Positions 17,453 to 25,227 of a stretch of 39,229 bases of DNA are shown here, in pieces (the first letter of the stretch is position 1; each line of letters opens with the position of its first letter). Source of the stretch: Actinacidiphila acididurans. GTDB lineage: Bacteria > Actinomycetota > Actinomycetes > Streptomycetales > Streptomycetaceae. A program made the position numbers and the translations under genes. The notes beneath the pieces were generated by a model. That model did no database searches, was not told the origin of the DNA, and worked only from the letters and a program-made list of their open reading frames with translations. The DNA is taken from positions 1 through 39,229 of the forward strand of contig NZ_JADKYB010000040.1 of the NCBI RefSeq assembly GCF_016918855.1. The letters run 5' to 3'.

Positions 17453-18371
17453 GTCCGTACTCCTCCTCGGACGACCAGAAGAACGCGTACCCAGCGCTTG
17501 CGGCCACAGTCGCCCAGATCAGGGCGAGCGGCCACACGTGGGGCGGCAGACGGTGGGCGCTCACACTGTCGATCAGCGCGTAGCGCATCAGGCTGACGTA
17601 GATCAGCGCCGGGTTGACGTCGAGCAGCAGCCGTACGGTGTGCGGGGCGTGGCCGGCGATCCGGGACAGGTCGTAGAAGATCCCGGACACGTACATCCAG
17701 GTGCGCAGCACAAAGGGCAGTACCTGGGCGAAGTCGGTGGTCCTGGCGCCGATCCGGGCCAGGGCGAGGGCCAGGCCGCAGTTGAAGAGGGTCTGCAGGA
17801 CCAGCGCGGGCGGCGCCAGCAGCCAGCGGGCGGTCAGCGGCACCCCGTCGGCGAGCAGCACCGCGGCGAGGACCGCGAGCGAGAGCAGCAGTTGCTGGAG
17901 CTGCGCGACGGTCGCGGCCAGCGGCAGGCTCGCCCGCGGGAAGTGCAGGGCGCGCACCAGGCCGGCGTTGTCGGTCAGGGAGCGGGCGCCGGACAGCGCC
18001 GCGGACTGGGTGAAGGTGAAGACGAAGACCCCGGTGCACAGGAACGGGATGTAGTCGGGCACCCCGCGGCCGGTGCCGAGCAGGTCGCCGAAGATCAGGA
18101 AGTAGACGGCGGCGTTGAGCAGCGGGGTGAGCACCTGCCAGAGCTGGCCCAGCCGCGCGCCCGAGTACAGCGCGGTCTGCCGGGCGGTGGCGAGGGCGAC
18201 GACGAAGTGCCGCCGGCCCCACAGCAGCCGGGCGTACTCGGCGAGCGGCGATCGGGCGCCGACCGGCGTCAGGCCGTGGGCCGCGGCCAGTTCCGCGGCG
18301 GTCGGAGCCGGTGGGACGGGTGGGACCGTAGCGGGGGCCGGCAGAACGGGCACGGCTGGGGAAGCGGGCAC
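17445..18371 (-). CDS. ABC-2 type permease of the same exporter
   Basis: Partner membrane protein of the ATPase, of the TagG/Wzm ABC-2 type. Several hydrophobic helices are visible (LLNAAVYFLIFGDLL, FLCTGVFVFTFTQS, LLLSLAVLAAVLLADG, LALIWATVAASAGYAFFW), plus the family segment RARIGARTTDFAQVLP-like and ISRIAG-type loops. The open frame runs up to 18815 through repeat DNA. I choose GTG 18371 (VPASPAVPV) because AGG lies 6 nt upstream and the upstream frame is tandem repeat; GTG 18383 is the alternative. The N-terminal 50 residues are Pro/Ala-rich and of uncertain extent. Confidence 0.85.
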   Translation of the reverse strand: MPASPAVPVLPAPATVPPVPPAPTAAELAAAHGLTPVGARSPLAEYARLLWGRRHFVVALATARQTALYSGARLGQLWQVLTPLLNAAVYFLIFGDLLGTGRGVPDYIPFLCTGVFVFTFTQSAALSGARSLTDNAGLVRALHFPRASLPLAATVAQLQQLLLSLAVLAAVLLADGVPLTARWLLAPPALVLQTLFNCGLALALARIGARTTDFAQVLPFVLRTWMYVSGIFYDLSRIAGHAPHTVRLLLDVNPALIYVSLMRYALIDSVSAHRLPPHVWPLALIWATVAASAGYAFFWSSEEEYGRG

Positions 18372-18579
18372 AGCGGACCTCACGGGCTCGCGGCCGGGGC
18401 GCCGGCCGAAACGTGATGGGCGGGATGCGGGCGGGACGTGCGGCGACGCCTCCGGGTCCGGTGCGGTCCGGGTACGGCGAGGCGTACGGCTCCTCGTGCA
18501 CCGGGTGGACAGGGGGACCTGAACGGCTGTTACGGCGGTCCGGATACGGGAGCGCGTACGCCTTCTCGCACGACGAGCC

Positions 18580-18823
18580 GGATACCAGGACACGCCCGGC
18601 TCCTCGTACGACGGGCAAGCACGAGGACACGTGCGGCCGCTCTGACGACGAACCGGACATGGGCACACGTACGCCTCCTCGTACGCCTCGCACGACGGAA
18701 CGGATACGAGGACACGCCCGGCTCCTCGTACGACGGGCAAGCACGAGGACACGTGCGGCCGCTCTGACGACCAACCGGACACGGGCACACGTACGCCTCC
18801 TCGTACGCCTCGCACAACGGAAC
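18580..18823. repeat. 122-bp tandem duplication
   Basis: Two head-to-tail copies, 18580-18701 and 18702-18823, differ at only 4 of 122 positions. They lie in the 544-bp gap between the ABC permease and the TetR gene, which otherwise holds partial related words (CTCCTCGTACG, CGCACGACG). Each copy ends with a half-site (ACGACGGAAC or ACAACGGAAC) matching the operator at 18860. No convincing gene is present in the gap. Confidence 0.95.
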
Positions 18824-18839
18824 GGAACCGTATCGTCGT
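18814..18839 (+). promoter_or_regulatory. Second candidate TetR operator
   Basis: This 26-bp stretch matches the operator at 18860-18885 at 21 of 26 positions in the same orientation, 46 bp upstream. Shared words are GGAACG, AACCGT and CGTCGT. Its left end is the tail of the second 122-bp repeat. Confidence 0.5.
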
Positions 18840-18858
18840 GCCGACGGTACGCCCGGGC

Positions 18859-18885
18859 TACGATGGAACGCAACCGTTCCGTCGT
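18859..18885 (+). promoter_or_regulatory. TetR gene promoter and candidate autoregulatory operator
   Basis: ACGATGGAACG (18860-18870), a 4-nt spacer CAAC and CGTTCCGTCGT (18875-18885) form an inverted repeat with 10 of 11 matched pairs. TACGAT at 18859-18864 is a good -10, so the palindrome sits over the transcription start about 30 nt before the TetR start codon. Confidence 0.65.
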
Positions 18886-18915
18886 CACGTATCCGCTCAG
18901 CGATAGGCTCCCGGC

Positions 18916-19599
18916 ATGCCCGACCAGCCACCCCCGCCCCCGCACTCCGAGGCCCCGAATCCGGCTCCCGCCTCCGATCAGCCGGTGCAGCAGCCGGTAC
19001 GCCCGCCCGCCCGGCGCGCGCCCGCGGGTGCCGCCGTGCTGCGCGAGGAGGTGACCGAGGCGATCCGGGCCGCGGTCTTCGCCGAGCTGGCGGCGGTCGG
19101 CTACGGCCGGATGTCGATGGAGGGCATCGCCCGCCGGGCGGGCGTCGGCAAGGCGGCTGTCTACCGCCGCTGGCGGGCCAAGCTGCCGCTGGTCCTGGAC
19201 CTGGTCGGCCAGGTCGCGGCCCAGGGGCTGCCGGTGCCCGACACCGGCAGCCTCGCCGGGGACGTACGGGCCCTGCTGGAGGTCAGCGCGCGGGCCCTGC
19301 GGCACCCGGTGGCCGCGCAGATCGTCCCCGACCTGCTCGCCGAGGCCGCACGCAGCCCGGAACTGGCCGAGGCGCTGCGGGCGACCCTGCGCGACGCCCA
19401 GGGCGCGGTGGTGACGGCGGTCGTCGCCCAGGCCGTCCGGCGTGGCGAGGTCCCCGCGGACACCGACCCCGGCCTGGCCCTGGACCTGCTGGCCGGGCCG
19501 CTGTACTGGCGCCTGACGGTGATGGGGGGCTCGTACGGCCCCGGCGCGCTCGACGCGCTGACCGCCGCGGTGGTGGCGGGGCTCACCCGGGGGGCGTAG
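18916..19599 (+). CDS. TetR-family transcriptional regulator
   Basis: A 227-aa regulator. A Pro-rich N-terminal arm of about 40 residues precedes the helix-turn-helix: AIRAAVFAELAAVGYGRMSMEGIARRAGVGKAAVYRRWRAK pattern (residues about 48-90, with GVGKAAVYRRW as the recognition helix). The rest is an all-helical ligand-binding domain (DLLAEAARSPELAEAL, LALDLLAGPLYWRL) of the type seen in many Streptomyces TetR proteins. It is divergent from the ABC exporter, with palindromic sites between, so it probably controls itself and perhaps the exporter. The ligand is unknown. Confidence 0.92.
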   Translation: MPDQPPPPPHSEAPNPAPASDQPVQQPVRPPARRAPAGAAVLREEVTEAIRAAVFAELAAVGYGRMSMEGIARRAGVGKAAVYRRWRAKLPLVLDLVGQVAAQGLPVPDTGSLAGDVRALLEVSARALRHPVAAQIVPDLLAEAARSPELAEALRATLRDAQGAVVTAVVAQAVRRGEVPADTDPGLALDLLAGPLYWRLTVMGGSYGPGALDALTAAVVAGLTRGA

Positions 19600-19620
19600 C
19601 CCCCGCGCTTCCGGGCGCGC

Positions 19621-20802
19621 TCACCGGTCCGGCGCGCCCGAGAGGAGGGCCGGGCGGGGGTGACCGGACGGTCGGCCGGCGTCACGGATCAGGACGATCA
19701 GGGCCATGTCGTCGGTGAGGCGGCCGTCGGTGTGGCGCTGGACGGCGGCGCTCAGGCCGGCGGCGAGGTCACGGCCGGAGAGCGGGCCGGCCGCGCCGCC
19801 GGCGTGCAGGGCGTCGGGCAGCGGGAAGAACCGTCCGGAGGGGTCGCGGGCGTCCGGCAGGCCGTCGGTGTGCAGCAGCAGCCCCTCCCCCACGGCGATC
19901 CGGCCGCAGGTCACCGGGACGCTGACGCGGTCGGCGTCGAACAGGCCGAGCGGCGGGAGCGGGTCGCCCAGCGGCAGCGGGCGGGTGCCGCTGCCGAGCA
20001 GGTACGGCTGCGGGTGCCCGCAATTGACCGCCCGGAAGATGCCGTCGTCGCCGAGCTGGACCAGCTGGACTGTGGCGAACTCCTCGGCGACCGGGTCGCG
20101 CGGGGTGTCGCCCGCGGTGGCCGGGTGCTCGTCGTGGACGCGTTCGCGTAGGTGGCGGCGCAGGGTGCCGTCGAGCCGCAGCAGCACCCCGGCGAGGTCA
20201 CCCTCCTGGTGGGCGGCCTCGCGGAAGCTGCCGAGCAGGGCGGCCACCATGCCGATCGCGGGCAGGCCGTGCCCGCGCGCGTCCCCGATCAGCGCGCGGA
20301 CCCCGAACGGCGTGGCCAGCACCTCATAGAAGTCGCCGCCGACATGGGCGCCGCGGCTCGCCGACAGATACGCCCCGGCCACGCTCCAGGTGCCGGCCCG
20401 GCGCGGCAGCGGACGCAGCAGCACCTGTTGCGCGGCGAGCGCGATCTCCCGGGTACGGTCCAGCTCCGCGGACAGCACGCTGCGCCGCGCGGCGGTCCAC
20501 ATGCCGGCGCAGATCACGGCGACCAGCGAGACGGCCGCGCCCAGCAGGGGTCCCGCGTCGAGCTGGGCGCTGTCCACCAGCTCCCCGCCGATCACCGCGA
20601 CCGCCAGCAGTCCGCCGGCCAGCACGCGGCGCCGCCGGGCACCGGTGGCCAGGGCGAGCGCCGGGGTCACCGCCAGCCCGGGCAGCACGTCCGCCCCGTC
20701 CGGCAGCAGCCAGACCAGGGCCCCCAGCGCTCCGGCCCAGGTCACGGGGAGTACGGCCCACGGAACGTGGCGCAGCCCGGCAGCGGCTCGTGTGGCGATC
20801 AT
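19621..20802 (-). CDS. Membrane PP2C-type (SpoIIE) serine phosphatase
   Basis: A 393-aa protein. About 110 N-terminal residues hold three or four hydrophobic segments (AGALGALVWLLPDG, LAGGLLAVAVIGGELV, LGAAVSLVAVICAGMW). Then comes a short helical linker and a SpoIIE/PP2C phosphatase domain with metal-binding motifs GGDFYE, LIGDARGHG, LLLHTDGLPDARD and RLTDDMALIVL. Such proteins dephosphorylate anti-anti-sigma factors in actinobacteria; the partner here is unknown. It converges with the TetR gene, the stop codons being about 20 nt apart. The start ATG 20802 lacks a strong ribosome site. Confidence 0.92.
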   Translation of the reverse strand: MIATRAAAGLRHVPWAVLPVTWAGALGALVWLLPDGADVLPGLAVTPALALATGARRRRVLAGGLLAVAVIGGELVDSAQLDAGPLLGAAVSLVAVICAGMWTAARRSVLSAELDRTREIALAAQQVLLRPLPRRAGTWSVAGAYLSASRGAHVGGDFYEVLATPFGVRALIGDARGHGLPAIGMVAALLGSFREAAHQEGDLAGVLLRLDGTLRRHLRERVHDEHPATAGDTPRDPVAEEFATVQLVQLGDDGIFRAVNCGHPQPYLLGSGTRPLPLGDPLPPLGLFDADRVSVPVTCGRIAVGEGLLLHTDGLPDARDPSGRFFPLPDALHAGGAAGPLSGRDLAAGLSAAVQRHTDGRLTDDMALIVLIRDAGRPSGHPRPALLSGAPDR

Positions 20803-20983
20803 CCGGCCGGGCCCCCTCGTGCGGCGGTGGCGGGTAAGGGGCGGACCGAGTGGCTCGCTCCGCGCCCGACCGATTCTGACCCGGGGTCATGGGCAGGGGT
20901 CCCCGGCGGGGCCTTAACCACTCGAAAGTGTGAGGAAACCTCCCAGGGGGGTACGGAAGGGGGTACCCCCCTTCAACCCGGTG

Positions 20984-21337
20984 AGGCGGAAGGGGTTGGG
21001 CCCCTTCGACCCCGAGGGTCCGCCTGACGGCGGGCGGTTCGCCGGGGGTACCCCCGGGGCCCCAGGTGCCTTACGGCGACGGTTCGCCGGGAGCGCCCGG
21101 GGCCGCGGCTGCGCCGCGAGGGCTCGCCGGGAGTAGTCAGGGGCGCGGGGATCACGCGCGGTGCGACCGGAGTACCCAGGGGCGCGGGGAACTGCGCGAG
21201 CAACCACATGCGGCCGGTGGTCCGGATGCGACAGCAACTGCCCCTTCGGGTCGGTGACGACCCGCGGCCCGGTGGTGGGCTTGTCGCGCAGTTCCCCGCG
21301 CCCCTGCGGGGGCGCTTCCGGCGAACCGGGCCGCCGG
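20984..21337. repeat. Dispersed Streptomyces intergenic repeat cluster 2
   Basis: The gap between the phosphatase start and pheT holds copies of the cluster 1 family: AGTAGTCAGGGGCGCGGGG (about 21132), CCAGGGGCGCGGGGAACTGC (about 21175) and the inverted CGCAGTTCCCCGCGCCCCTG (about 21287). Flanks are shared too (GAGCAACCACATGCGGCCGG, GACAGCAACTGCCC). At the phosphatase end lie GGGGGTAC-rich palindromes and two small hairpins (CACT-CGAA-AGTG, GAGG-AAA-CCTC at about 20925-20950). No gene is seen. Confidence 0.75.
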
Positions 21338-21368
21338 CGGGTGTACCCCCGGCGTGGGGGTACACCCG
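21338..21368 (-). terminator. pheST terminator
   Basis: Thirteen-bp perfect stem (CGGGTGTACCCCC and its complement) around a 5-nt loop, 16 nt after the pheT stop on the minus strand. It lacks a U-run. Confidence 0.85.
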
Positions 21369-21384
21369 GCGGACCGTCGCAGGA

Positions 21385-23949
21385 TCAGGCGCCGCGCAGG
21401 ATGGCGCCGGTGCGCTCGGCGGCAGCCGAAATGGCGGCGTCGCGGGCCGCGGAAGCTTCTTCCGCGGTCAGGGTGCGGTCGGGGGCGCGGAAGCGGAGGG
21501 CGTAGGCGAGGGATTTGCGGCCCTCGCCGATTTGGGGGCCGGTGAAGATGTCGAAGAGGCGGAGGGATTCGAGCAGGTCACCGGCGCCGTCGCGCAGGGC
21601 GGACTCGACGGCGGCGGCCGGGACCGTGCCGTCGACGACCAGGGCGACGTCCTGGGTGGCCACCGGGAAGGTGGAGACCCGCGGGCCGGAGACGCGGCCG
21701 GTGCCGGCCCGCTCGATGAGGTCGAGGTCGACCTCCATCGCGCTGACCCGGTCCGGCAGGCCCAGGGCCTTGGTGACGCGGGGGTGCAGCTCGCCGGCGT
21801 GGCCGATCAGCAGCTCGGTGCCGTCGGCGGCGTCCGTGGCGTACAAGGCGGCGCACCGGCCCGGGTGGTAGGGGGCGTACTGCGCCTGGCGCACGGTCAG
21901 CTCGACGTTGGCCTCACGCGCCACCGTACGGGCCGCCTCGATCGCGTCGGCCCAGGTCTCCGGGTGGCCCGCGCCCCACCAGCCGGACCGCTCCCGGGCG
22001 CCGGCCAGCACGACGGCCGCCCGCCGGGGCTGGTCGGGCAGGGCGGCCTGAACCGCGGCCAGCTCGTCCGCGGTGGGACGGCGGTCGACCGGGAGCCGGG
22101 GCGGCCGGGCCGGGCCGTTCTTGGTGCCCTCCTTGGGCAGGAAGACCAGGCCGGTCTCGAACAGGGCCAGGTCGTGGCTGCCGCGCCCGTCGTTGCGGCG
22201 CAGTGTGGCCAGCAGCCCGGGCAGCATGGTGGTGCGCAGCACGGGCTCGGTGTCGTAGAGCGGATTGGCGAGCCGTACGGCCCGGCGCCGGTCGTCGTCC
22301 CCGTCCAGGCCGAGCTGGTCGAAGACCTCGGTGCCGACGAAGGGGTAGCTGGGGGCCTCCGCGTAGCCGGCGCCGGCAAGGGCACGGCCGATGCGGCGGC
22401 GCAGGAGCTGCCCGTCGGTCAGGCCGCGGCCGGAGGGCAGCCGGGGCAGGGTGGAGGGCAGGTTCTCGTAGCCCTCCAGCCGGATGACCTCTTCGGCCAG
22501 GTCATTGGGGTAGGACAGGTCCGGGCGCCAGCTCGGCACGGTGACGATCAGCTCGTCGACCTCCTGGCCGGAGGTGCCGGTGAACCCGTCGGCGTACGTG
22601 CCGCGGACGTGGCAGCCGATCTCCTGGAGCCGGCGGACCACGGTCTCGCGCCCGTACACGGTGCCCGCCACCCGGTCGGGGTGGTCGGCGGCCATGGTGA
22701 TCGTGCGCGGCTGCGAGGGCGTGGCGATCTCGGTGACGCCGGGCTCGGCGTGGCCGCCGGCCAGCAGCACCAGCAGGTCGACCACCCGCTGGGCGGCGGC
22801 GGAGGTGGCCAGCGGGTCGGTGCCGCGCTCGAAGCGGCGGGACGCCTCGGAGCCCAGCTTGTGCCGGCGGGCGGTACGGGCGATGGACACCGGGTGGAAG
22901 TGGGCGGCCTCGACCACGATCTCGGTGGTGCCGGAGTCCTCGCCGAACTCGGCGATCTCGGTGTGGGCGCCGCCCATCACGCCGGCCAGGCCGATGGGGC
23001 CGCGCTCGTCGGTGATGACCAGGTCCGAGGGGTCCAGGACGCGCTCGACGCCGTCGAGGGTGGTGAGCTTCTCGCCGGGCTCGGCGCGGCGCACCCCGAT
23101 GGCGCCGGTCAGCCGGCTGCGGTCGTACGCGTGCAGCGGCTGGCCGACCTCGAACATCACGTAGTTGGTGATGTCCACGGCGAGCGAGATCGGGCGCACC
23201 CCGACCTTCTGGAGCCGGCGCTGGAGCCAGATCGGCGAGCGGGCGCCCGGGTCGATGCCGACGACGGTCCGGGCGGTGAAGCGGTCGCAGCCGGTCGGGT
23301 CGGCCACCTCGACCGGGTAGCCGATGGCGTTGGGCGCCGGCACGTCCAGCAGTGCCGGGTCGCGCAGCGGCAGCCCGTACGCGGTGGCGGCCTCGCGGGC
23401 GACGCCGCGCATGGACAGGGCGTAGCCGCGGTCGGGGGTGACCGCGATGTCCAGGACCTCGTCGACCAGTTCCAGCAGCGCGATCGCGTCGGTGCCGGCC
23501 TCGTGCTCGGGCGGCAGGACGATGATGCCGTCGTGGTCGTCGCCCATGCCCAGCTCGCGGGCGGAGCAGATCATGCCGTGCGAGACCCGGCCGTAGGTCT
23601 TGCGGGCGGCGATCCGGAAGTCGCCGGGCAGCACGCCGCCGGGCAGGATCACCACGACCTTGTCGCCGACCGCGAAGTTGCGGGCGCCGCACACGATCTC
23701 CTGCGGGTCACCCGTGCCGTTGGCTTTACCGACGTCGACCGTGCAGAAGCGGATCGGCTTCTTGAAGCCCTCCAGCTCCTCGATGGTCAGCACCTCGCCG
23801 ACGACCAGCGGCCCGGCCAGACCCGCGCCGAGCTGCTCGACGGTCTCGACCTCCAGGCCGGCGGAAATGAGCTTGGCCTGGACGTCGCGGCCGGTCGCAC
23901 CGGCGGGCAGGTCGACGTACTCCCGCAGCCAAGAAAGCGGGACCCGCAT
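21385..23949 (-). CDS. pheT: Phenylalanyl-tRNA synthetase beta subunit
   Basis: An 854-aa beta chain of the alpha2-beta2 PheRS that charges tRNA-Phe. Domains in order: MRVPLSWLREYVDLP start, an OB-fold/EMAP tRNA-binding region (VGEVLTIEELEGFKKPIRFCTVDVG), B3/B4 editing region, B5 domain, catalytic-like core (ADELAAVQAALPD area, RYALFETGLVF-type strand) and a C-terminal anticodon-binding FDX-ACB domain (FPVATQDVALVV ... GEGRKSLAYALRFRAPDRTL). The start overlaps the pheS stop by one base (TGATG). Length is normal. Confidence 0.97.
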   Translation of the reverse strand: MRVPLSWLREYVDLPAGATGRDVQAKLISAGLEVETVEQLGAGLAGPLVVGEVLTIEELEGFKKPIRFCTVDVGKANGTGDPQEIVCGARNFAVGDKVVVILPGGVLPGDFRIAARKTYGRVSHGMICSARELGMGDDHDGIIVLPPEHEAGTDAIALLELVDEVLDIAVTPDRGYALSMRGVAREAATAYGLPLRDPALLDVPAPNAIGYPVEVADPTGCDRFTARTVVGIDPGARSPIWLQRRLQKVGVRPISLAVDITNYVMFEVGQPLHAYDRSRLTGAIGVRRAEPGEKLTTLDGVERVLDPSDLVITDERGPIGLAGVMGGAHTEIAEFGEDSGTTEIVVEAAHFHPVSIARTARRHKLGSEASRRFERGTDPLATSAAAQRVVDLLVLLAGGHAEPGVTEIATPSQPRTITMAADHPDRVAGTVYGRETVVRRLQEIGCHVRGTYADGFTGTSGQEVDELIVTVPSWRPDLSYPNDLAEEVIRLEGYENLPSTLPRLPSGRGLTDGQLLRRRIGRALAGAGYAEAPSYPFVGTEVFDQLGLDGDDDRRRAVRLANPLYDTEPVLRTTMLPGLLATLRRNDGRGSHDLALFETGLVFLPKEGTKNGPARPPRLPVDRRPTADELAAVQAALPDQPRRAAVVLAGARERSGWWGAGHPETWADAIEAARTVAREANVELTVRQAQYAPYHPGRCAALYATDAADGTELLIGHAGELHPRVTKALGLPDRVSAMEVDLDLIERAGTGRVSGPRVSTFPVATQDVALVVDGTVPAAAVESALRDGAGDLLESLRLFDIFTGPQIGEGRKSLAYALRFRAPDRTLTAEEASAARDAAISAAAERTGAILRGA

Positions 23950-25079
23950 CAGATCTCCATCCCGAACGGAAGGGTGAAGCGCACGTCACCCTCGACGATG
24001 TCTCGCATGTCCTCGACGTTGTGGCGGAACATCAGCATCCGCTCGATGCCGAAGCCGAACGCGAAGCCGCTGTACTTCTCCGGGTCGACGCCGCAGGCGA
24101 TGAGCACCTTGGGGTTGACCATCCCGCAGCCGCCCAGCTCGATCCAGCCCTCGGACGCGCAGGTGCGGCAGGGCCGGTCGGGGTTGCCCACGGACTCGCC
24201 GCGGCAGACGTAGCAGAGCATGTCCATCTCGGCGGACGGCTCGGTGAACGGGAAGTGGTTGGGCCGCAGCCGGGTGGTCATGCCCTCGCCGAACAGGGAG
24301 ACCACCATGTGGTCGAGGGTGCCCTTGAGGTCGGCCATGGTCAGGCCCTCGTCCACGGCCAGCAGCTCGACCTGGTGGAAGACCGGGGTGTGGGTGGCGT
24401 CCAGGGCGTCCGGGCGGTAGACCCGGCCGGGGCAGATCACGTACACCGGCAGGTCGCGGGTGACCAGGGAGCGCACCTGCACCGGGGAGGTGTGGGTGCG
24501 CAGGACGACGCCGGACTCCTCGAGGGCCGCGGGGTCCTCGGTGTCCTGTACGAAGAAGGTGTCCTGCGGGCCGCGGGCCGGGTGGTCGGGCGGGAAGTTC
24601 AGCGCGTCGAAGTTGAACCACTCGGCCTCGATCTCGGGGCCTTCGGCGACCTCGTAGCCCATGGCCACGAAGATGTCCTCGATGCGGTCGCTCAGCGTGG
24701 TCAGCGGGTGGCGGGCGCCGGCCGGGCGACGGTCGTAGGGCAGGGTGACGTCGACCGTCTCCTCCGCGAGCACCCGGGCGTCCCGCTCGGCCTCCAGCTC
24801 GGTCTGGCGGGCGGCGAGCGCCTGGTTGACCGCGCCGCGGGCCTGGCCGACCCGCTTGCCGGCGTCGGCCTTGGCGTGCGGCGGCAGGGCGCCGATCTCC
24901 CGGTTGGCCAGCGCCAGCGGCGAGGTGCCGCCGGTGTGCGCGGTCTTGACGTGAGTGAGCGCGTCCAGGTCGGCGGCGGCCGCGATCGCGGCCAGCGCCT
25001 GATCGCGCATCCGCTCGATCGCCTCCGGCTTGAGCGCCTCGACCTCGACAGGGTCGTACGACTTGTTGGGTGCCGACAT
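23949..25079 (-). CDS. pheS: Phenylalanyl-tRNA synthetase alpha subunit
   Basis: A 376-aa catalytic chain of PheRS. It has an N-terminal coiled-coil arm (residues about 1-100) and a class II synthetase core with EVAEGPEIEAEWFNFDALNFP, motif 2 RTHTSPVQVR, FHQVE, and motif 3 GFAFGFGIERMLMFRH. A CYVCRGESVGNPDRPCRTC segment with four cysteines is notable, as in other actinobacterial PheS. The ATG is at 25079; GGGAAGAG precedes it. It is co-transcribed with pheT. Confidence 0.97.
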   Translation of the reverse strand: MSAPNKSYDPVEVEALKPEAIERMRDQALAAIAAAADLDALTHVKTAHTGGTSPLALANREIGALPPHAKADAGKRVGQARGAVNQALAARQTELEAERDARVLAEETVDVTLPYDRRPAGARHPLTTLSDRIEDIFVAMGYEVAEGPEIEAEWFNFDALNFPPDHPARGPQDTFFVQDTEDPAALEESGVVLRTHTSPVQVRSLVTRDLPVYVICPGRVYRPDALDATHTPVFHQVELLAVDEGLTMADLKGTLDHMVVSLFGEGMTTRLRPNHFPFTEPSAEMDMLCYVCRGESVGNPDRPCRTCASEGWIELGGCGMVNPKVLIACGVDPEKYSGFAFGFGIERMLMFRHNVEDMRDIVEGDVRFTLPFGMEI

Positions 25080-25141
25080 CTCTTCCCGTTCCGATGCGGT
25101 TGCGTGTGCGGCTCAGCCAGGCCGGACACATGCCAGCCTTG

Positions 25142-25147
25142 AGTCTA
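25142..25147 (-). promoter_or_regulatory. Candidate pheS -10 element
   Basis: TAGACT on the minus strand, about 63 nt before the pheS start, fits the TAnnnT consensus. A weak -35 (GCAGAC) lies 17 nt upstream. The leader carries no tRNA-responsive T-box or Phe-rich leader peptide that I can see. Confidence 0.45.
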
Positions 25148-25227
25148 GTGGGGCCGCGACGACTGTCTGCTGCGCCCATGTGGGCGGCTGCCGAGCCCGT
25201 CGGGGGCTACGGTCCCCGCGCGGCGGC

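Noticed and set aside
17221..19305. 694-codon minus-strand frame
   Set aside because: It is a shadow across the ABC genes, repeat region and TetR gene; the Arg/Pro-rich composition is typical of wrong frames in high-GC DNA.
25080..25179. Phe-attenuation leader peptide or T-box before pheS
   Set aside because: The only small frame (MCPAWLSRT...) runs through the pheS start and has no Phe codons; no T-box words are present.
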